A program made the position numbers and the translations under genes. The notes under the pieces were generated by a model. That model was given only the letters and a program-made list of their open reading frames with translations, was not told the DNA's origin and made no database searches. From Xanthostigma xanthostigma (Eukaryota; Arthropoda; Insecta; Raphidioptera; Raphidiidae), in NCBI GenBank assembly GCA_963575645.1, contig OY754464.1:73630948-73694947 (forward strand): a stretch of DNA of 64,000 bases, given 5' to 3'. This document shows positions 21,561-33,738 of this stretch, one piece after another (the stretch's first letter is position 1; every line of letters starts with the position of its first letter).

Positions 21561-22466
21561 CAAGGGCATAGATATTTTTTTTTCTGGGAGGGGAGTAACG
21601 CAAAAATAATTCAATATTTTTGTTTAAGTTTTATTAATACTCGTATCACACAAGAATACTCACGAAGGAAGGTGTCAAGCAGAATATTAATTCCCAAACC
21701 AATTTTACCCATTTTTTTTTCAAGAAGTATTTCTAAATTTTATTAACCGACGAAATTTTTTTTTTATTTATGTATGACCACGCATAACTTTTTATAGAGT
21801 AGTCCGATTTTGATAATTATTTTTTTGTTTGAAAGGGTATACCCCGAAGCTGCTCCCATATAAATTTGGTAAAAAAATTCCAACCCTAAGGGTAGGAAAA
21901 CAGGGGATGATTGATTGTTCACTCACTGATTGTAATGTATGACCACACATAACTTTTTACAGAGTAGTCCAATTTTGATAATTCTTTTTTTATTGGTAAG
22001 GGTATACCCCGAAGTTGGTCTCATATAAATTTGGAAAAAAAAATCCTACCCTAAGGGTGGGAAAATAGGGGTGATTTATTGTTCACTCACAGATTTTCAT
22101 GCTGAGTTGTGTATTACAATTATAAATTATATAGCCACAAAAAATTATAAAATAAAAAAATGTTATCAAAAAAATTAAACCGCCGAAAAACTGAAAAGCA
22201 AGAAATAATAAATCTTTTTATTTAACTATAAGTTCTATCTAAGTAGTTGAACGTATGTGACAGTCTAGTTACTAGACTTGTTCATTGATTGTTTGACGCC
22301 GACTCAAAATTACTTAAATATAGGTACTAGACTCTAGTATATCTAAGTAATTTTGAGTCGGCGTCAAACAATCAATGAACAAAGATTTGGTATTAGTATT
22401 CGTATTATTTTTTATTATTATGATCTGAGGGGGTAAATTACCCCTTCCCCCCTATCTACGCCCTTG
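21561..22466. mobile_element. 906-bp non-autonomous hAT element
   Basis: Ends CAAGGGCATAGATA and TATCTACGCCCTTG are complementary. A perfect 8-bp target duplication ACTTAAAT lies at 21553-21560 and 22467-22474, diagnostic of hAT. Inside are two tandem units of about 175 bp (TATGACCACRCATAACTTTT at about 21771 and 21940) and a hairpin with GAGTCGGCGTCAAACAATCA arms at about 22280-22381. No transposase. The partial copy at 52625-52700 has the same 5' end. Confidence 0.85.
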
Positions 22467-22959
22467 ACTTAAATCCGACATGTTTAAATGTGTCTGGTCG
22501 ATTTATGCGTCTAATAAAGCCGGAACAATTTCTACCTCGCGAAGGCATAATGTCGAACAAACCAACAATAAAACAAAGATACAAAACATTATTATAAATA
22601 TAGTATTTTATGTAACGACGGTAGTAAAATTATTGTATTCGTCAAACATTAATGTACAGAGTGCACCAGTCAATGCACTCTCGACATTGCAACTAGGGAT
22701 GGCCAATCATGCATACTTTTTTTAATTGGATATACGCATTGGACAACCGCAGGACACTTATTTAAAATCAGGGTATCGAAAATTATTGTGAACGTCCGAC
22801 ACGCATGTCATGTTAATAGTAAATGTATATCTAGTATCGTAATTATGTTTAAAACGAGCCCTAACGAGTTTTAGCAGTCATAATCAGTCGTAACACCGTG
22901 ACACAGCAGATATAAATTATACCTATATAGATATGATATTTTTTGCATATCTATATTCT

Positions 22960-23952
22960 ATACTGATGTCGCTACTTGGTACTAAAACAGTTTTTTGTTG
23001 TTTGCTTCTGAACTAATAGCTTTGAGTAAATTCTATTAGATGTCGTTACATGTTACTACAACAGTTTTTTTAACAAAACGCCGTAATTTTGTAGAAAATA
23101 TTTTATAAAAATTATCCTATAGCGTAAGTTGCATCAAGCAAAGGCACATTTACAAAATTTCATTAAAATCGGCTAAGTGGTTTCGGAGATCAGCGCGGCC
23201 AAAATTGATTAGATATATACAATTCTCGTGTCACAATTTTGGCCGCGCTGATCTCCGAAACCACTGAGCCGATTTTAATGAAATTTTGTAAATGTGTCTT
23301 TGCTTGATACAACTTACGCTATAGGATAGTTTTTAATAAATATTTTGAACAAAATTACGATGTTTTCTCAATAAAACTGTTTTAGTAACATGTAACGACA
23401 TCTGATAGAATTTACTCAAAGCTATTAGTCAGAAGCAAACAAAAAAAACTGTTTTAGTACCAATTAGCGACATCTGTTAAAATTCGCTCAAAGCTATTAG
23501 TTCAGAAACAAATTTGCTAGAATTTGCTCGACGCCGCGCCGGGCAGCAAACGATATAAATTTTTGTTGATACGATGACGGCTGTGATCTTGATAGTAAAG
23601 GAGAAAATTAACGGGTGAAATGGCCAATTTGGAGTTGTAGAGAATTTTTATTTTTAAAGTATAGTCGACGTTTCGCTAACTTTTGTTAGCATCCTCAGGA
23701 CCTAAGGATCGTAGAAATACAAACAATATAACTTCAGTAATTAGCAAAAATACATGAACTGAAATAACAAAAGTACAAAAAAAAACAATTCTTACCAACT
23801 AAGATATAAAAATTTTACTTTTAGTATTATTTTACACTTATAAATGCGTTTTATGAATTCTTCATTACAACAATAGATAGATACAATAGGTGTAGTATAT
23901 AGGACGGTCATTTTGTCTATCGCACCCGGGTGAAGCCGGGACGGACCGCTAG
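22960..23952. mobile_element. Helitron-type palindrome: two 5' halves head to head plus one 3' end
   Basis: From the centre at about 23220, GTGTCACAATTTTGGCCGCG runs right, and the same series of blocks runs left in inverse orientation (GGCCGCGCTGATCTCCGAAA, AAATTTCATTAAAATCGGCT, AGTAACATGTAACGAC-type). The right half continues to a Helitron 3' end at 23952 (CCCGG, loop, CCGGG, then ACCGCTAG). CAAAGCTATTAG units repeat several times. The left half has no matching 3' end within the window. Confidence 0.6.
23667..23698 (-). ncRNA. Hammerhead-like motif, best stem II
   Basis: Minus strand: CTGAGGA, T, GCTAAC, AAAA, GTTAGC, GAAAC, GTC. Stem II has six perfect pairs. Flanks GGTC (before) and GACT (after) pair as a short stem I, counting one G-U pair. 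The position equivalent to hammerhead N7 is G here, T at 11969 and A at 38525, which fits a site known to vary in hammerheads. One extra base after CTGAGGA. It lies in a gap between Helitron parts. Confidence 0.45.
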
Positions 23953-24654
23953 TAGATTACATAAAATACTTTCAGGTCAGATACGATTACACTTTTTTTT
24001 CGACCGCGTCACCACAATCCCTCAAATTATCTCTCAAAAATTAAGGCTGACTGCTTATTATGGTTGATTAAACTGGAAGCATATAATAATGCCGAGCCAA
24101 TGAGTAATGTCGCTAATACAGAGAACTCGCTGAAGGTAATGGTCACAATAACCTGTCGCTGAACTCCCGTATTGTAAAAAGCACTTTCTGTATTCAAGTC
24201 GAGACGCTTTTAATGTGCTTTATATGGCTTTGAAACAACAAACAGGCCTGCTGTGAACACACATCCAACAGTTCACATCGATGGGTCGGAAATCAAGTAA
24301 ATACCGGGCACTCAATCATGACGGTTCACAATTACTTACGTTTCCTTACTGTTACTGCACCGCGATGATAAGGTCATTTTTGATGCGCAAAAAAACAATA
24401 TATACTTACATCAGAAATTTTTTTAGGAAGGTACAAAAATAAGATTTACGTTGGTAAGATGCATCGAGCCGATGGTGTTAGTGAGAAGTGTCAAATTATG
24501 TACTTTTGAGTATTATAGGTACATAATTTTATGTTGCTATTTGTTAGATCATTTATTTCATGATGAGTTGGAACTATCTGGACATGCTATAGTATAGAAG
24601 GCCAAACGACGTCTCCGGCAGAGAACGTACATATTTTGATTCCGGAACTACATA

Positions 24655-24855
24655 AGTTTACCGTTTTCTCAAAAAAAATTGTTTGAGTAACATGCAGCGA
24701 CAACTGATAGAATTAGGTCAAAGCTATTAATTCAAAAGCAAATCTGGTAGAATTTGCTCAAAGCTATTAGTTTAGACGCCGGGTCGCAAACGAAATACAT
24801 TTTGCAGAATTACTTATATCTATCGCACCTGGGTAAAACCGGGACGACCCGCTAG
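24655..24855 (+). mobile_element. Second Helitron 3' part
   Basis: Shares AGAATTTGCTCAAAGCTATT-type units with the palindrome before it and ends in a CCTGG/CCGGG hairpin followed by ACCCGCTAG at 24855, then T. It is separated from the previous 3' end by about 700 bp of unassigned DNA. Confidence 0.6.
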
Positions 24856-24869
24856 TTGTTCAATATAAT

Positions 24870-25615
24870 TAGAGAATACAATCCCGGGATCCCGAATCTC
24901 GGGATCCCGGCCGTTTTCTGGCCCCGAAAATCCCGGGACCGTACTTGGCTAATCTCGGGATTTTCGGGATTGCCACAAACAGATCTAGTTTGCATTCCGT
25001 AATCCGTTGCGCCTTGACAATTACCTTGCCTAGATTATATGAATATTATTTATTACATAACGTTAACGACAAAAAACAAGCCTTAAATATGCGGTACAAT
25101 ACGTAAGAATATGAAATCTCCAGATCCTGAAGTACAAGTACAGAAGGAATCGAGGTTGGCAAATAGTATTAGACGTGAAATAAGTCTATTCGAAAATGGA
25201 GGAGTTCGTGGATATCACTTAGAAACAGCTGATATAAGTATCTATTGTGTATTCCTCCAACCAGCTTATGTTGGCAATAAACTACGAAGCAGACTTGAAA
25301 GTCAAATGGATGCTTTGATATTTCTGCGATTTGTATTTTTGATATTCTAAATTGTTTTTTTTTTTGTGTTGTCTTTTTGATTTACAAAAGTAAAGTTTTT
25401 TTTATTTTGTCTATTTTCTTTGTTACTATATTGTGATTTGTGTTGTGCAATGATATTAAAAACATTTTTTAAGTAATTACTCAAGTTCTTTTTTAATTTC
25501 AGCCCAATTAGAAACCACATAGTCCAATCCCGGGATAGCCCCGGGATCCCGGGATTGCGAAACAAAAATCCCATAATCCCGGAATTGAAAAACATGCTCG
25601 GGATTGTATTCTCTA
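24870..25615 (+). mobile_element. hAT element with internally deleted transposase
   Basis: Ends TAGAGAATACAATCCCG and its complement CGGGATTGTATTCTCTA, with a perfect 8-bp target duplication AATATAAT at 24862-24869 and 25616-25623. Subterminal DNA is dense in CGGGATCCCGGGATT-type palindromes at both ends, probable transposase binding sites (inference). It is 746 bp, far short of an autonomous copy, and carries a transposase remnant at 25111-25350. Confidence 0.85.
25111..25350 (+). pseudogene. hAT transposase C-terminal remnant
   Basis: A 79-codon open frame joins SIRREISLFENGGVRG to YVGNKLRSRLESQMDALIFL. In hAT transposases the second block, K-x-R-[SN]-R-L followed by D-x-L-x-F-L, follows the P-[TS]-S-x-x-x-E-R-x-F-S dimerisation motif. 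That motif is missing here, its place taken by ISIYCVFLQPA. The DDE catalytic part is absent. So the frame is an internal-deletion product and cannot catalyse transposition; an interfering role is conceivable but unsupported. Confidence 0.6.
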
Positions 25616-26012
25616 AATATAATATAATAAAAAGCACCCAGGGACATGTAATTGAGATTACCTAAAATCCATGTATCTAGTACGTAATATAATGAGACAC
25701 GAGATTTATATAGTATTTTTTTTGCACTGACCCCTTTTAAAATAGCAGATTTTCAAATTTAAAAAAAATTTTGACAATTCAATTTTTAAGTAGGTAAGTT
25801 TACTTTCTATTGTCGGCTGCGTTGGACTATGGAAATAGTAGTACGACTACGTTTCGAATTTCCTTTGTTTTACGTTACGCACTCGTGTGAAATGGGTCAT
25901 TTTGCTAAAACTAGTTTTTTTCTGAATCGTTTTAATGAGGAATGACCTGGTATTAAAACGGATCAATCGGTATATAAATACTAACATCCAAGTTTTCATT
26001 GAGTATCTAGAC

Positions 26013-26550
26013 CAGAGGTCCCCGAACTTTTTTGCCTTGTAGACCACTTGCTATGTTTTTCGGTTGTGGGTAGACCTCCTGCGTGTCTGATGTTGATTTT
26101 TTGCAAATTCATTAATTTCAAATGTATTTTTGACAACCGGTATAGTGCTACTCACTTTGAACGATTTAAATTTATAACGGTAGTGAAATGTAGGTATAGT
26201 GTGAAATGTTTAGTTTTATACATTTATTAATTAGATTCAAATTAAAATGAATCAAATTAAAATTTATTTTCTGTTATATAAAATAACTAAGCAAAAAATA
26301 AATGCTTTTAGTGTGAGGAATGAATCTGATGCTTTAATCATGTTTTCAACATTAGGCATCAATTTTAGATTTAATCTTAAATCTCCTCGGTTAACGATGT
26401 CCAGTTTGTTTCTTTTTTTATTATGAGATTCACTATCGTTGACTCCCATTTGCATTTCATGGACTCCCAATTTTTTTCCCGCTGACATGGACTCCTTGCA
26501 AGTTGTCGTCGACCCCTGGGGGTCGATATAGACCACTTTGGGAGTCACTG
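26013..26550 (-). mobile_element. hAT element copy 1, internally deleted
   Basis: The left end CAGAGGTCCCCGAACTTTTT and the right end AAAGTGGTC...GGGAGTCACTG are hAT-type. A perfect 8-bp target duplication ATCTAGAC is at 26005-26012 and 26551-26558. The minus strand retains KKRNKLDIVNRGDLRLNLK, the conserved end of a hAT transposase (usual form RGDLRLKL). The longer relative at 47556-48867 has the same ends, so this is its deletion derivative of about 540 bp. Confidence 0.8.
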
Positions 26551-27479
26551 ATCTAGACATATTACGTGGCTACTTCCTATGCGGTTGAAATATCTCCGGT
26601 CTGAGAAGGTGATTGCTGACCACTAAAAGAGTATGGTTTTACAATCGATCTGCCGAAAAAAGATCGTTTAATTGCCTTGTAGCTATTTTCGGCGCTTCTC
26701 TTATGTTTCACCGACAATCCGTTTAAAGTTTTGTCTTTTTCAAAGTTTCAAGAAGCTAGCCGAATTGTTTTCGATGTTTTCGTGGTCGTTTTTTGTTATT
26801 CAACCATTTTAATGAGTGTCGAGAAGGATAAAAAATGATGGCGTTTGTTTTAATTACATTGAAGAATTAGGAAAAAGAGAAAAGATATGGTAACAAAGGG
26901 GATATTGCGGAAAATTTTAGAGGTTATTTTCTTACTAAAATACTAAAAATCTCGACCTTCATTCTGTGTATTAAATTTTTTTAGAGTGGTAATACTGCGC
27001 CTTAATAAATATGTAAAATATTCTTAACCGACTTAAAAAGAAATTGTCTATTCGACATTTGTTCTCGAGGGGTTAACTGATTTGACAAGTTTCGACACCA
27101 TTTTGTTCAGAATGTCTACGGAATGGTTTGATCCTTTAAATCGATTGATAGAAATAAACCCTAAAAAGTCACCACTCTTTTAGGTTAACTCGCCCAACTC
27201 ACCTTATATCACGCGGTAGACCATTTTTACTTCGTAACTCGACTTAAAATCAAATTATATAAACGTAACTTTATTCTTTAAATCATTGGGTATTTTGGAC
27301 CTTCTCAGAGAGGGGTAACGCCATCAACAAATTTTACCATGACAGGGGTTGACCAAACAAGGTTTCTCGTATACTACTAATAATAAACTATTACTACAAA
27401 AACAAAATTTTTGTTTAAATCGATGTACACACTTTGGTGTTGCCGCCGCCCGGACTAAGTGTTCAAAAAGGAAATTTTG

Positions 27480-27990
27480 TATTACTAGTGTGACCTGTGC
27501 GAATTATTCGCACTAAATAAGTATAATAATTATCCACTTTACAAAATTATTTTTTAAGTATGATTGCAGGTATTCAATTCGTTTCTAATTTTGCACACTG
27601 CTTATAACGTTCTTCTTTTTGTTGTATTACAATATGAAGCTCAGATGACAGATCGAAGAAATATTTTACTAAAATTGTCATATAGAGGCGCAAGTAGCAA
27701 AAGCGTTGAGCTAAGCCGTCAGATGGCATCATGCAGCATTGCTGTGACGTTGTTCAGCGTTGCTTGCTGTTTCAAAATTAAAGCCGTTAGATGGCAGTGT
27801 GCAGTATTGTGTCTGTTGTATTACAATATGAAGGTCAGATGGCAGACGTTGTTCAGCGTTGCTGTATTTTAATTAATTTACAAAAACAAAAGCAATAATA
27901 AATTTTTTAGTTGTCGATGTCAGTAGAGCAAGCAATTATCTGTAAAATGATATATAATTTATGTGGAGAAATTGTGAGGTTTTTTCTAAA
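27480..27990 (+). repeat. About 0.5-kb interspersed repeat, copy 1
   Basis: Begins GTGACCTGTGCGAATTATTC and ends near GGCAAACATCTTTAACCTTA. The copy at 45950-46500 is about 95% alike and in the same orientation. Inside, GATGGCA and GACGTTGTTCAGCGTTGC units recur. No terminal inverted repeats, tail or coding signal; class unknown. The two similar 92-102 codon open frames are shared because the DNA is shared. Confidence 0.7.
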
Positions 27991-28190
27991 AAGGGAGGCA
28001 AACATCTTTAACCTTAGCGTATTAATATATATTATGATGATAGTTATTTCATATTTAAAGCATTTTGATGATTATTTTTCTATTTAATACGGAATCTCTT
28101 CAGAATGGTCCCACATACATTTTATTTAAATCGGTTTTGTAAAATATTAGGAAAAAGTGTTAATAACGCCGCGAGCCACATCGTATTGCA

Positions 28191-28402
28191 AAGCCACTAA
28201 AAAGTAAAAAATAAAAAAAAGTTGAACTTTCTTCGAAAAAGCCACTAAAAAGCGCAAAATAATAAAAATCGGCGCCAGTTTAATATACAAAAAGTTACGA
28301 CAGTTAAATTGGCGCCGACCTCAAAACATTATTTTACGTTTTTTAGTGTTTTTTTAAAAGAGGTTCAATGTTTATCTTAAGTTTTTTTTTTTAGTTTTTG
28401 GA
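28191..28402. mobile_element. Palindromic element around GGCGCC
   Basis: AAAAAGCCACTAAAAAGCGC...TCGGCGCCAGTTTAA pairs with TTAAATTGGCGCCGA...ACGTTTTTTAGTG. An outer CACTAAAAAGTAAAAAATA block pairs with the T-rich TTTTTTTAGTTTTTGG at the right. About 210 bp, non-coding. Confidence 0.6.
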
Positions 28403-28796
28403 ATTGATACGTATTAATTATTGCATGAATATACATCATAGTAAAATAGTTTTTGCAGTGTACATATTTTATATGATATGCAAATCAGATTTATATAAAT
28501 GTACAATACCTACACGAAAAAATGTATATGATTATGATTGCTATCAATAAAAAAATATTAAAAATATGATTCTATAATAAATCTGACAGGCACGATTTTT
28601 ATATCTTGAAATGACTGTTATAAGTTAGTTAAATTGCAAAAATGAATCAAACTTGAATCCTTCAACAATACCATCGTCAATGACACGGTGATCGTAGGTG
28701 CACCTGATTGCAGTGTTGCCACCCCACACGGTCGCAAACAATCAAAACATCGCGTGTAATTTCTCTGCGTCCTGAGCTCAACATGTATAATACCCG

Positions 28797-29103
28797 CCAC
28801 GGATCTAAAAGGTTCGGAAGTTAGTCACAAACAGCGTCGCAAAGGCACATTTTAGAGACGTTGATACTCCCACCACCTCCCAGCTACCTGCAAGGCACGT
28901 GCGCTCGTCGATGATTGGCCGTGATCGTTCGTTGCCTTTGTCACTTGTCGCTTTCCTACTTTAAAGTACAGTCGAGTACGCTATTGTCAAGTTGTTATTG
29001 CTATTTTAGTTTTGTTGAGTTGCGAGTTTGTAGTTTTTTCAACAGACTGTACAAGCGCAAGCCCGCATTCGCGTCTAACTTCCGAGCCTTTTAGATTCGT
29101 GGC
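28797..29103. mobile_element. TIR element with GC-richer core
   Basis: CCACGGATCTAAAAGGTTCG and CGAGCCTTTTAGATTCGTGG are inverted partners about 300 bp apart. The interior is less AT-rich than its surroundings and has no open frame worth noting. Class not determined. Confidence 0.55.
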
Positions 29104-29110
29104 GCGTATT

Positions 29111-29563
29111 ATAAAGGTCGCTGCACACGAGGCTAAAAACGCTGCTAGATTTGCCTACCAGTTTTCTAGCGCTAGTTTTTTTGATCGCTGTTATGTGCTC
29201 GCTTCACACGAGACATCTTTTCAAGCTAGTTTTGTGAATAAATCTGGTGTGCGCGCTGCAGTGACAGTTCGTTATATAAACACAGAGCAAAACGTGTCTA
29301 TTGTCTGACTCTGAGCAGAATGACGTTGGTTTGTGAGTGTTTTTTCAAGTCGCCCACGTGACAAGATACTGCTTCCTGATTGGTTCCTGCTCATACCTAG
29401 CAGCGCACCTAGCAAGGAAAATAGCCCCTGTTTCTATTTTAAAACCTATCTTGTGAGCTAGCAGGCGAGCCCGCAGTGACGTCATTTTCAGCTTCGTAGC
29501 CAGCCTACCAGCCAGCAGAACTCCTAGCAGTGTTTCTAGCCTCGTGTGCAGCGGCCTTAAGGA
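29111..29563. mobile_element. 450-bp TIR element adjoining the previous one
   Basis: AAGGTCGCTGCACACGAGGC and GCCTCGTGTGCAGCGGCCTT are inverted partners, followed inward by GCTAGATTTGCCTACC-type matches. The inner region contains GCTAG units on both sides. The two overlapping opposite open frames of about 100 codons are effects of the inverted repeat. Target duplication unclear. Confidence 0.65.
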
Positions 29564-29915
29564 ACAAATATTTATTAAAGTGAACTGGGTTCTTTTGACG
29601 AAGAGTTGCAACGGAAAACAAACCTTATATAAAGTGTGTTCGGTATCGTGCTCCAGTGTAAAAAGTGTTAATACTTTTGACACTATTGCGTTTGTTATAC
29701 AAAAGTATCAGATATACTGACCTGTTTGGCATTTCAGTATCGGACTAAAAGAGTAAATACGGACAGTTCCGAATGTATTGTTATCACGTGATAAATATGG
29801 CAACTTATTGCTTGAACAAATTGATACTTTTGGTAAGCCTTACTGGTCTGCCAGTTGACTGTGTAACTATTTTCACTAACTTTTAATATTGGTTAAACTA
29901 TATATTTAATAACTT

Positions 29916-30239
29916 CTATATTGCTAGTGGCCGTAAGTGGAAGCTTGGCCCATGAAGTGAAACAGCAAATAACAATTTTTCTATCTCTTTCTTTTTACTT
30001 GGCCCATTGTGCGCAAGTGTCGCGTCTGTAGTGGGGCAATTAATAAGTAGAATAGAGCAAGTGAGCAAGCCACCTCCCTTTCACAGCTTAGTTCCATGTG
30101 CAAACTGACGCTGCAACTGACGCGCATCCATTCACGGACATGCGCACGAGACTCAGAGTATAATAAATGAGACAGACATATATAATATGTCTGCACCGTA
30201 GTGTTTAAGTCTTTCTCCCGATCTAAGCTAGCAATATAG
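29916..30239. mobile_element. Short TIR element
   Basis: CTATATTGCTAG and CTAGCAATATAG form the two ends of a 324-bp segment. A CAGACATATATAATATGTCTG-like palindrome lies near the right end. Class unknown. Confidence 0.4.
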
Positions 30240-30900
30240 AGGGTATTAAATATATGGGTTAAAATCCAAAATATAATTCATTTTAAAATTATGAAGTAAC
30301 GAAAATGTTTGTCGTTATGCAGCGCTCATAGAGGAACGGCCACTGCTACGAACTGAATTACGTTAGATTACACATTTTTTTTTTGTTTTTGAACAATAAT
30401 TGACCATATTTTAAAGTATACAGCTTGATATATTGTTGTCACTTGGGCAATTGCAATAACATTTTATGGTTTAACTATTAGATAATAAAATAAACTTGCT
30501 GTATTTCATTATGTACAATGCGTAGTCTTACAGTTTTTACTGTATTAAGAAAGTTTTCGCTCTGAAGATAGATCTAAATAATTTATTTTCATCATAAACT
30601 TTATAAATTAGCGAATGAAATAATAAATACCTTCCCTGCTGATTTGAGAATCTTGTCTCATTAAACTATTAATTATATGACTCAGTATAATTAAATTTAT
30701 TTGTTTAATAGACGTTTTAATTTCTTCCGCGATATGTTTTCTTCTCTTGGAAACTTCCAAGTCGTTTATTTACAGATCCGTTGAATTATAATTTATTTTC
30801 GACCTCCCGTAGTGGCGCATTTTTAGGGGCGAAAACCTAACGACAGATTTTTTACAAATAAGGAATCAAAATCTGCCAATTATTCATGTTTTATAGATAT

Positions 30901-31616
30901 GTTACGGTCTATACCTGAATTCGGTCAATGACCGAAATAAATGCGCAAAACTAGTTTTGACCAACGAATATTGCACAAACCCGAAATCTTACATTTAAAC
31001 GGGTATTGAGTGTTATAAAATGAGCAAAACTAGTTTTGCGCATGTTCAATTGGTCAAAACTATTTCTGAACGGACAGTACTAGTATGGCATCGGAATCTT
31101 CTTCGCCTTTTTAATTAACTTTTCCACATCAACGACACTTATTATATCAAAGTGATTTATTCTTCTGTATTGTTTAGCAGACAGAGGTTTTAATTCAGCT
31201 TTCAAGAAATATGCTTTCTTAACCTCACTTAGTGTAGTAAGGTAATTGTGTTTCGTCATAAAATTATGTTTCAGAACCCTCCAATAGCCGAACTAGTTGA
31301 GACTCGAATTCACCTTGCATTTTTACTTAATTATTACACTCAATATCTACCCCACCATTATATTAATTATAACATTGAGGAGAACAATTCAATAGATAGG
31401 TACATAATTAAGAACATAACCCTACTTTTATTCGGGTTCAAAAATGGGCAGAACTAGTTCTGGCCAATTGAAAATGCGCAAAACTAGTTTTGCACATTTT
31501 ATAACACTCAATACCCGTTTAAATGTAAGATTTCGGGTTTGGGCAATATTCGTTGGTCAAAACTAGTTTTGTACATTTGTTTCGGTCATTGACCGAATTC
31601 GGGTATAGACCGTAAC
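30901..31616. mobile_element. Foldback element with about 180-bp inverted arms
   Basis: GTTACGGTCTATACC... at the left is matched by ...GGTATAGACCGTAAC at the right, with ATAT on both outer sides. The arms are rich in AAAACTAGTTTTG palindromes, separated by CCAACGAATATTGC and ATTTAAACGGGTATTGAGTG. The central 340 bp is unique and non-coding. CGGTCAATGACCG is a perfect palindrome within each arm. Confidence 0.75.
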
Positions 31617-31692
31617 ATATACACTAAGAGTCCAGATGTAAATCGGCATGAAAACATTTTGAACAGAAATGCATTTTTTAACACTCTTCTAT

Positions 31693-32200
31693 TAATAGGT
31701 CATATGCATGAGACTCCAAATTGGTTTAAATTTTTATTTTGAAATATATTTTAGTTCCTGATCATATCGTAATGGTTATTTTATTAATCTACTCACTGGA
31801 AAAAAATACAAATAATAAAATAGAAACGTAGAAAATACGCGCTATTTTCGAATTTTCAAAACGCAGCGTGACGTCAGAGTATATATCAATAACAGTTTCC
31901 ATGGCGACTGGGTCGTCTCACAATAAGATTACGTCAGTATTTAGAGAAAACAACAAATAAACTTCATTTAGAACATTGACAATTTGACATCAAAGTTGAC
32001 ATGCATCATATATCGTGACGTCACATAAGCCCGCCAACATGGCCGATTGTTTAAACTGTCTATTTTTGAATATGAAATTTAATATTTTTTTTTCTTATGA
32101 TAATATTACATTTTTAAATGATTATCAATTTTTTTTCGTATTATGGTTGACTAAATAATTTATTAAAAATATAAAAAAAATACATGCATATGACCTATTA
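31693..32200. mobile_element. 508-bp TIR element
   Basis: Ends TAATAGGTCATATGCATG and CATGCATATGACCTATTA are exact complements. The interior includes GTGACGTCA at two places. No open frame. TA-type flank is possible. Confidence 0.65.
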
Positions 32201-32328
32201 TAACACCCTTTTATGTATGTATGGATCTGTGTATGTATCTAATGGAATCTTCCAATTTAATTTTTACCCACTTCCAGACGTCTGAATAATTTGAAATTTT
32301 GCACACGTGTTAAGAACCCATGAAAGTA

Positions 32329-32572
32329 CAGTGTAATCTCACTAATCCGGCACTATTAAAAACCGGAGGGTGCCGGATTATTGGAATGTTCGGATTACTG
32401 GATTACAGTGAAAAAGTCATAGGTAATGAATAAAATAAAGCATTTCATAGAGGGAATAAAGTATGTAATGTATTAAATTAACATGTAGGTACATATGTAA
32501 TTAACGGGCGGAGGGTGCCGGATTATTGGACGTGCCGATCTATCGAAGTGCCGGATTAGTGAGATTATACTG
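32329..32572. mobile_element. pogo/Tigger-like MITE
   Basis: Ends CAGTGTAATCTCACTAATCC and GGATTAGTGAGATTATACTG, with TA on both outer sides. The CAGTxxAAxCTCxxTAATCCG terminal style is that of pogo-type elements. 244 bp without transposase. GGAGGGTGCCGGATTATTGG occurs near each end as a direct repeat. Confidence 0.8.
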
Positions 32573-32801
32573 TATTATAATTTGTATAAATGTCTATTAA
32601 TATATAAATAATTTATATTATATTAATACAGTAAATACAGTAAAATTTAAACTAATTACGATTTGGCAACAGTGGATATTTGGTAGGTATATAATTATAT
32701 CACAATAATGTTAGTTGTCTGACCTGTAAATAACCACAGAGAGGAGGAGAGCATCTTAGCACGCACGCTATGTCTGCGCGGTGTATTTTTTAGACCAGTG
32801 G

Positions 32802-33221
32802 TTCTCAACTTTTAGATCGTTATCCCAAGTCGACTCTTCACGTGCTAATCCCATGGTCACAATATGTTCATAATATATTCGTAATGCGTCTATTGTGTTG
32901 TAGCGGATCATTCTGTATATAAGCTTTCATTTAACTTGCTTTGTCTGTTCCTGACTGCTACAAATCTTGCAATAATTTAAATAAAAAAATAGTTCTAAAA
33001 CTAAAACCCGACTACTGAAAAGTATGAAACAAGAAAATATTCTCATCTGAGGACAGCCACTCATATATATGAGGCCCCTCTAGATGTAGTGTGATGCACT
33101 TTGCCCTACTACTGTTAAAATGTAATTTTTTGTAGGTGGCATATGACCACGGCTATCCTCAGATGAAAATATTTTCTTGTTTCATACTTTTCAGTACTCG
33201 GGTTTAGTTTTTGAACTTACT
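32802..33221. mobile_element. hAT-like 5' end followed by a 220-bp hairpin element
   Basis: CAGTGGTTCTCAACTTTT at 32802 is a typical hAT terminus, but its partner was not found. From about 32998 to 33221 a separate hairpin is formed by AACTAAAACCCGACTACTGA with AAGTATGAAACAAGAAAATA and the complements at the right. This hairpin may have inserted into the hAT copy. Confidence 0.5.
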
Positions 33222-33310
33222 TTTTTATTAGAATTATATAATTGATTTCAATACATTAATGTTTTTTTTTTCAAATTAATGAATGGTCGCGAAATTGGTA
33301 TACAGTAATA

Positions 33311-33382
33311 TCGCGCGATTGTGGTTAGGTCGGCAGAGCATAGACTCGTAATCGCAGGGTTGTGGGTTTGAGCCACAGGTTA
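33311..33382 (+). repeat. tRNA-like module (SINE head)
   Basis: TGGTTAGGTCGGCAGAGC (A-box-like), GACTCGTAATC (anticodon-arm-like) and GGGTTTGAGCC (B-box-like) are correctly spaced. A T-rich stretch follows. No acceptor-stem complementarity, so a SINE head is more likely than a gene. Confidence 0.5.
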
Positions 33383-33738
33383 AATGATTTTTTTTTTTTA
33401 TTTTTCTTTATTGTATTAATGAGCGTTTATTTAGGAAAAAAGTTGACAGACTAAAAAAGCCAAACAAAATTTAGTAAGAAAACTTTTAAGATAAGCGTTT
33501 TTTTGAAATGTAGGTATTGAGAAGGAAAAAAATATTTTTTAATTCATAATAAATTATAAGAGTGTGATTTGTAAAAAATCGTTAACACAATTCACGCTTT
33601 TATATTATTATGAACCTGAATTATGAAAAAATGTTTTTCAGTGCATTTCAATGAAAGTTTATCTTTAAAAAGTTTATTTTTACTATTATTTTATTTGTAT
33701 TGTTCAAAAGAACAAATCAAATAATAACACTATTGATT

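Noticed and set aside
29012-29683. Opposing open frames of 98 and 112 codons as overlapping genes
   Set aside because: Both fall mostly inside the TIR element at 29111-29563; the opposed frames arise from its inverted GCTAG-rich ends.
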